Shown piece after piece: positions 58,708 to 64,000 of a stretch of 64,000 nucleotides of DNA. Source of the DNA: Volvox africanus (taxonomy: Eukaryota; Chlorophyta; Chlorophyceae; Chlamydomonadales; Volvocaceae); NCBI GenBank assembly GCA_030268105.1, contig BSDZ01000031.1:124001-188000 (forward strand), given 5' to 3'. The stretch's first letter is position 1. Each line of letters begins with the position of its first letter. A model generated the notes under the pieces. It did no database searches. It had not been told where the DNA came from and was given only the letters and a program-made list of their open reading frames with translations. The translations under genes and the position numbers were made by a program.

Positions 58708-61700
58708 ATGATTTCCTCTGTTGCAACGGCGGCAGCCGCTGAGCAGATTATACAGGAGCGGCGACGCCGACAGTTGGCCCTGGCTGAGGAAGATAATGAG
58801 GCACAGCAAGAGCCGTCGCCCTCCTCGTCTGAAGAGAGCATTCTGTGCGAAGAAGCACCCACAATTCATCAAACTGTCGACACCTTTGATTCTAAGATCA
58901 TGTACACTGAGTTCACGCCGGACGCTCTCGGCTCCCTACCTAACGGTTTGGTAACCCAGCAACAAGAAACTGACCGTGCGCCCGTGACGCCGGCATCTGG
59001 ACAAAGCAAAGCAAAGTTGGTGACATCCCCTACAGATGCCGAGGTGCCTGGGCAGGTGGACTTGCAGGGCCCTGCTGCGATGACCGTGCCCCCTGTCGCG
59101 GCACCCACAAACCATGTCGCGCGGCTGGTCGACGACGTCTTGCACCTCACCAATGAGCGATTTGGTGCCAGCTTGCGGGTGCAGCTAAAACTAGCGGACG
59201 AGGTCTTGCAGGGCGTGGCGGAAGCGGCAGACGAAAGCGAGCGTGGGGACAGCATAACGCTAACGCAGGCAACGCACCTAATTTCTCAAGACAACCTATC
59301 AGCAACGGAGGTTACAGCTCGTGGAAGTCCCAGATTTGCGGCGGAGGTGGAGGACGTCTATAAATATGACCTGATGGGTAGGTTGGCCAGAAGAGAAGGA
59401 GGCAATGTGGGGACCGCGGCGTTGGCATGCAAATCGGTATGATGGTATCATGGCCTCCCTTTGGAACACACCATTACGCCTTCAAGTTGCCCTCGCTTGA
59501 AAAGGTTTGCCACCGTTGTTACGAGGCAGGGCCCCTTCAATCAAACCCGCACAGTACGCAGATACACCTGCATGAGCTCACAGGTTCCGGATGAAAAGGG
59601 CGTTATTGATGATCTGATGAATACGGAGCCTGTGGATTGAAGGTGGCATATGTGCAAGCAAGCTCGTGTATATCGCGGTTTTCACTTTATGAAATTAGGG
59701 TGCCCAACTCCCCACAAGTACGAAGCTGCCCGATACTCCCCTGGAGCCATAAAAACGCCCGGGAACCCCTACCTCCCTGATTATGCATCTCTCGTGGATT
59801 GTCCGCTCTTTGACGCCACCGGGACCCTTTCGCATGTGCGACTGTGCATCCTGGCCTTGTTCCGTTTCGACTTGTAGAGAACAATCCCAACTGGAAGAGC
59901 TTTCTCACCTCTAACACGGGTGTGAAGGCGCAGATCTGGGAATCAAAGCGGCAGGCAGCCACGAATTGCTGGGGTAGCCTCCTGTACAACAGGCGAAGGT
60001 GGGGATCCTGGGCCCGCAGTGTGGGCGAGCTGCATTTTTTGCCATGAACAGATACAGGGTGATTATCGCGTGTTGATTCCGCCGTGAGTATTTCTTGTTT
60101 TCAAGTTCTTGTGGCCCCACTTTTGAGGGCAGGTCTCAATCGGTATATACGTGCTCCTGTTGCCATCGGCTTGCGGCTTCTGGTGACGATTATCCTCGGC
60201 GATCTGTATAAGGGAGGAAGTATTCTTTGCCTGGGTCGCATTGGTTGCAAACATGCAATTACATCCGCGCTTCACTTGGCCTTGATCCCGTAGGGGGTCG
60301 ATATACATGACGCTTTCGTACCCGGACTTCTCGCCGCTTGCCTACTGGTTCGGCGTCTTCATGATTTGCATCATCCTTCTCAACACCATTACCTTCTGCA
60401 TCGAATCTATGCCGCGCTACGAAAACACGAAGGTGTACAGCTCCCTGATGTAGGTGTTAGGGTGGTGCTGGGGCCGGGGCCCTTTACATGCGTATTGGTG
60501 TCATGGGAATCCAGTTGACCAATGCTAGCATGCACCAACTTGTATATTTGAAGTTCAAAATGCACTTTCCCACGAGATGCCAAGCATTGATGGCGCCTGT
60601 CCGTACGAGGTACCATCACTGCCTCTTAATGCAACGGCTCAGCCAATATGAGTTGCGTGATGTGTAATGATCTGGTCCCCACACGCCCTCCCGATATGAA
60701 ATATTTCTGCCGGCGCAAGCAAGGAGAGTGCATGAGAGTAGCTTCTGAGTGAATTTTCCGGCTGGGCTCTATCCCAAGGATGCGGACGGTAGAGTTATAA
60801 ACCACGACTGTCACCTGCATAGCCACAACATTGCACAAAACCTGATTTCCAAATGTGCCCTGCTTGGACCGCTACTGAATGGCCGCAGGATCGTGGACTA
60901 CGTGTGCATGGGTATCTTCACGGTCGAGTACATGTTGCGTCTGCTGTGTTGCCCCAATCTGCGCCGCTTTTTTTGGTCATTCTCCAATTTTATCGACCTG
61001 GTCGCAATCCTACCCTTCTACGTGGAGCTTTGCGTTAAGGGCACGTCGACCGGTAAGAGTTCGCCGCTCTCATGGTTAGGGACCCAAGGTGATGATTAGT
61101 AGTGGGTTTAGGGCCCAAGCATGGAGCATGCCATAAGGCGAGAGGGCCAAACAGAGCGGCGGGAGATCTTGAGTTAGGACCATCAACTGCAAGCCTTTGA
61201 AGTGGCTTGTGCGCAAGCGCGAAAGCCCTGCAGTGCCGCCCAAGCTGCGCTTCGGGGCCCATGCCAACGCTCATCCTGGATAAACCGGGTCAGCGGATGT
61301 CTGCAGATGAACTGCAACCCCGGGACGTGCCCAAAGAATAGAGGCCCCGCATCCTGTGCACCCCGCATCCGAAGATTTTGGGCCTTCTCGGATGCATGGT
61401 GGACCCGTCGCAAGTTGGCGGCGGCTAGCAAGCGCAGATCATTGAGCCTGTGTCGGCCTGCTCAATACGGCTAAACCACGCGTTTGACGCTTTTTCGCAG
61501 TATGTTTTTTGAACCAGTTCTAACAGTGCGGTTTGCAACTGCTGCTGCCGTGGCCGCCCCTTGCCCTTCCCCTTCCACTGTCCTTTCTTCCCTCTCGCTC
61601 TCTCCTTCTCTCTTCCCTTCCTACCCTCGCACCTCCCTCGCTCTTCGCACCTCCTTAACGCAAGAATCAGAGGCCTTCCAAACTCGAATCGTGCGACTGC

Positions 61701-64000
61701 TCCGCGTATTTCGCGTTCTGCGCATCGTCAAGTCCATGCCCAGGTAGGCCGCGAACGGGCCAGATAGGGCGCCTGGGGACCAGTCAGTGATTTCTGTCCC
61801 AAAGTGCATCGAGGCGGCAACATTATTAATTAGTATACTGAGCCATATTGAAATGCGGAACTTGGTTGCCGGGCTAGCCTAGAAGGGGACGCCGGATTCA
61901 CGGGCTTAGGATTTTGATGTAGACATGGTTTACAAGCGTTGCGCTGGAGAGCGCTGTCCCCTAGCCTCAGCGATGGTCCCCTGCTGACGACGCTGTGATG
62001 CCTTGGGTTTCATCGCCGGCTGCTCACTCGTCCCGTATGCGGGCATTGCGGTATCCGTCCGCAGGTTGCGGCATCTCACGCTGGTTTCGGATACCCTCCG
62101 CGACAGCACTGAGATCCTCATCATGATGGCATGTTTGCTGCTGGTGGTTTTGGTGGTTTTCGGTACCATAATGTATTTTGTGGAGCCCTCAACGTTTGAC
62201 AGCATTCCGCAGGTCAGTGTCGACTGGCGAGCGCCTCAGGGGCTGGTTGTAAGGCAAGGGGCGGATATGACAGTGCTTGATGCACGGTGTGGGTGACGGA
62301 TGGCGTCTACTGCATTCAGCAGCGTAGCCATCAAGCGGTCTGGCACGTGTACTGAGTAGCCATGGTGCTGTAGTATTGGGCGTTCGATTTTAGGAGCGGC
62401 GCCGCTCCGCTGGAAACAAAGTTGATGCAGTGTGTATGTGTGGTTAAACAAAATCTGTTTGGATACAACGATGCCAGTGATTTTAAGGACCGAGTCGTGA
62501 CGCGTAGCATATGTCCTTGTCTGTTGACATTGAGGGCGTCTCAATACCTCCTGGCTGGATAGACATGCGGAGCCTCCGCTTTGACGCTATGTCCTTCATG
62601 TCCCCAATGAAGGCAATGTACTACGCGCAAACAACCTTAACCACGACGGGCTACGGCGACCTGTACCCCGTGAAACCTTGGGGCAGGTGGGCGAGTGTTT
62701 AACGCGCCGCTGGTGCGGGCGGGAAGATCCTTGAAGTGTCTCATGCTGCCATGCATTGCGCTGCTGAGCACGTGGGGTTGGCCCTGCGAGCGGTCCCAGT
62801 AAGGTGCAAGCATTAATCTCTCAGTGCGTTTTAAGTTCGTTTCCCTATGTTAGCACCAGCTATGAGAACTATGGTTATGACAAGGAGTGGACCCGTGTAA
62901 ATCTTTAGAATTTACGATTAGTCGTCGACACAGCCAGGACAGCAACTGTATCACCATCGGTGCCACGTCAACGTACTATCAGACCAGCACTTCGATCGGT
63001 GAGTTGCGTGGCCTTGCGCTTTACCAAACCGATTGCCGTCCGTTGCAAAATCGCAGATTCGTGGCGGGCGCGGCCATGCTGCTCTGCATGGTGGTCGTGT
63101 CGCTGCCAATCGCTGTCATCGGTGGCAACTTCAGTGAGAAATGGTCGGACTACAAGGAATTTAGGGCCGCTGTCGACCGCAGCTCACGGGTGTACCCTAC
63201 AGCGAGGGAGCTGCGGGGCGAGCTTGAAAGGTATGCTAAAGTTGAGGGGAAGAGTACGATGACGACTGCAAAGGGACCACTAGCAAAATCTTTGAGGGAG
63301 GTAAGGAGGGTGGGCCGAGCCAAATCGACAGTCTGATGCCTTTTTCTTACAGGTATGAGAAGGTTTTGGACGATGTGATGAGACGGCTGCAGGAATGCGA
63401 AGTGGCGTCGGAGAAGCAGCTGCAGATTGTGCGGGAGGAGATTGCGGCCGCGCGCACAGCTCTGGAGCACGGGGATGGGGGTAAGGTAGGCGTTATGTCG
63501 ACCACAGCCGCCGAAAACCGCCTGTTTCATGTGGCCAAGAACATGATGCGTCGTGTACGTCATGGTAGCAGTGGAGCCCTGGTTCGACATGGCAGTTACA
63601 CGGCGGTGCCTCCCACGACCGCAGCACCGTCAATGCGGGGGAGCGCTGCCGATCTCATAGAAATGGCTGATAGCACTGTCTGCGCAAACAGCCTTTCCCA
63701 GGGTCTACAACAGAACATAGATTTGAGAGGGTCTGCAGCTCTGCCGGAGCGCGATGAGGCGCAGCAGGAGGCGGAGGTGGGAGGAGCGGCGGCTGCGGGG
63801 ACGGGATCGGCAGGGTTGAGGCGCGGTCGGAAGTTCAAGGCCATCGTGACATCGGTCATAAGAAACCAAGTTCGGGGCCAAACCGCAGGAGGCATTACCA
63901 TGGTCTCGGAGCCGGGGCTAGGTGACAACACTGTCGCGGTCGCCTCTCTGGGGCCACCTAAAATTGCTTGCGGTCCGACGCATCTGGCAACAAGCAGCGG
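58708..64000 (+). CDS. Kv-type voltage-gated potassium channel, truncated by the window end
   Basis: Recognised exons: 58708-59377 (N-terminal, Ala/Glu-rich cytosolic region), 60294-60449 (S1), 60889-61052 (S2-S3), 61665-61743 (S4), 62065-62212 (S5), about 62535-62686 (pore), 63057-63230 (S6) and 63353 to beyond the edge. The joins from S1 onward are phase-consistent; the links between 59377 and 60294 are not resolved. S1 is YWFGVFMICIILLNTITFC; S2-S3 contain MGIFTVEYMLRLL and NFIDLVAILPFYVEL. S4 has Arg/Lys at every third place (RIVRLLRVFRVLRIVK). The filter is TTLTTTGYGD. S6 is AMLLCMVVVSLPIAVIGGNF with the Pro-x-x-like bend. A coiled-coil, Ala-rich C-terminal region remains open to base 64000. 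The link of the 58708 exon to the channel is likely but unproven. The pore exon could instead start after the TAG at 62507. Confidence 0.88.

Noticed and set aside
1..64000. tRNA, rRNA, riboswitches or transposable elements
   Set aside because: None could be recognised by eye. No terminal repeats, transposase or reverse transcriptase frames were seen.

Overview
The window is nuclear DNA from a eukaryote, most likely a green alga of the Chlamydomonas/Volvox (volvocine) lineage. Genes are split into many short exons with clean GT-AG (and some GC-AG) junctions. TGTAA polyadenylation signals sit downstream of several genes. Plastid-type proteins (UROD, VIPP1) occur beside flagellar-type coiled-coil and Gly/Ser-rich secreted proteins, and low-complexity Ala/Gly/Gln/Pro coding is common. 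The lineage is an inference; no rRNA or other marker is present. All gene models below were built by eye by joining exons whose reading phases agree.

Layout: (i) 1-7.4 kb, plus strand: exon-like pieces and then a two-exon model for a 1545-residue disordered protein with two membrane segments and a glutamine tract. (ii) 8.8-15.5 kb, minus strand: uroporphyrinogen decarboxylase (heme/chlorophyll synthesis), and upstream of it a DUF1116 (YlbE/AllG-like) protein, a family best known from bacteria. The latter is head-to-head with a plus-strand tafazzin-type acyltransferase (15.8-18.1 kb). (iii) 20.5-27.3 kb, minus: a coiled-coil protein resembling QRICH2/DUF4795 axonemal proteins. (iv) 28.9-32.9 kb, minus: a secreted, glycosylatable Gly/Ser-repeat protein, head-to-head with plus-strand VIPP1 (33.5-38.1 kb), the thylakoid membrane-remodelling ESCRT-III-like protein. 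(v) 39.6-42.0 kb, plus: two intronless SAR1 GTPases in tandem, a divergent copy then the canonical one. (vi) 42.5-45.5 kb, minus: a rhomboid-fold membrane protein lacking the catalytic serine and histidine. (vii) 45.8-49.8 kb: the last exon of an unidentified minus-strand gene and the last exons of an unidentified plus-strand gene. (viii) 52.2-57.6 kb, minus: an FAD-dependent, membrane-anchored monooxygenase of the kynurenine-3-monooxygenase type. (ix) 58.7 kb to the right edge, plus: a Kv-type potassium channel, cut by the window end.

There is no operon logic. Shared themes are plastid and membrane function (UROD, VIPP1, rhomboid-like, tafazzin) and secretion (SAR1, secreted matrix-like protein). 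The most unusual content is the DUF1116 gene, the SAR1 pair, the rhomboid pseudoprotease, the KMO-like enzyme and repeated use of GC-AG introns.
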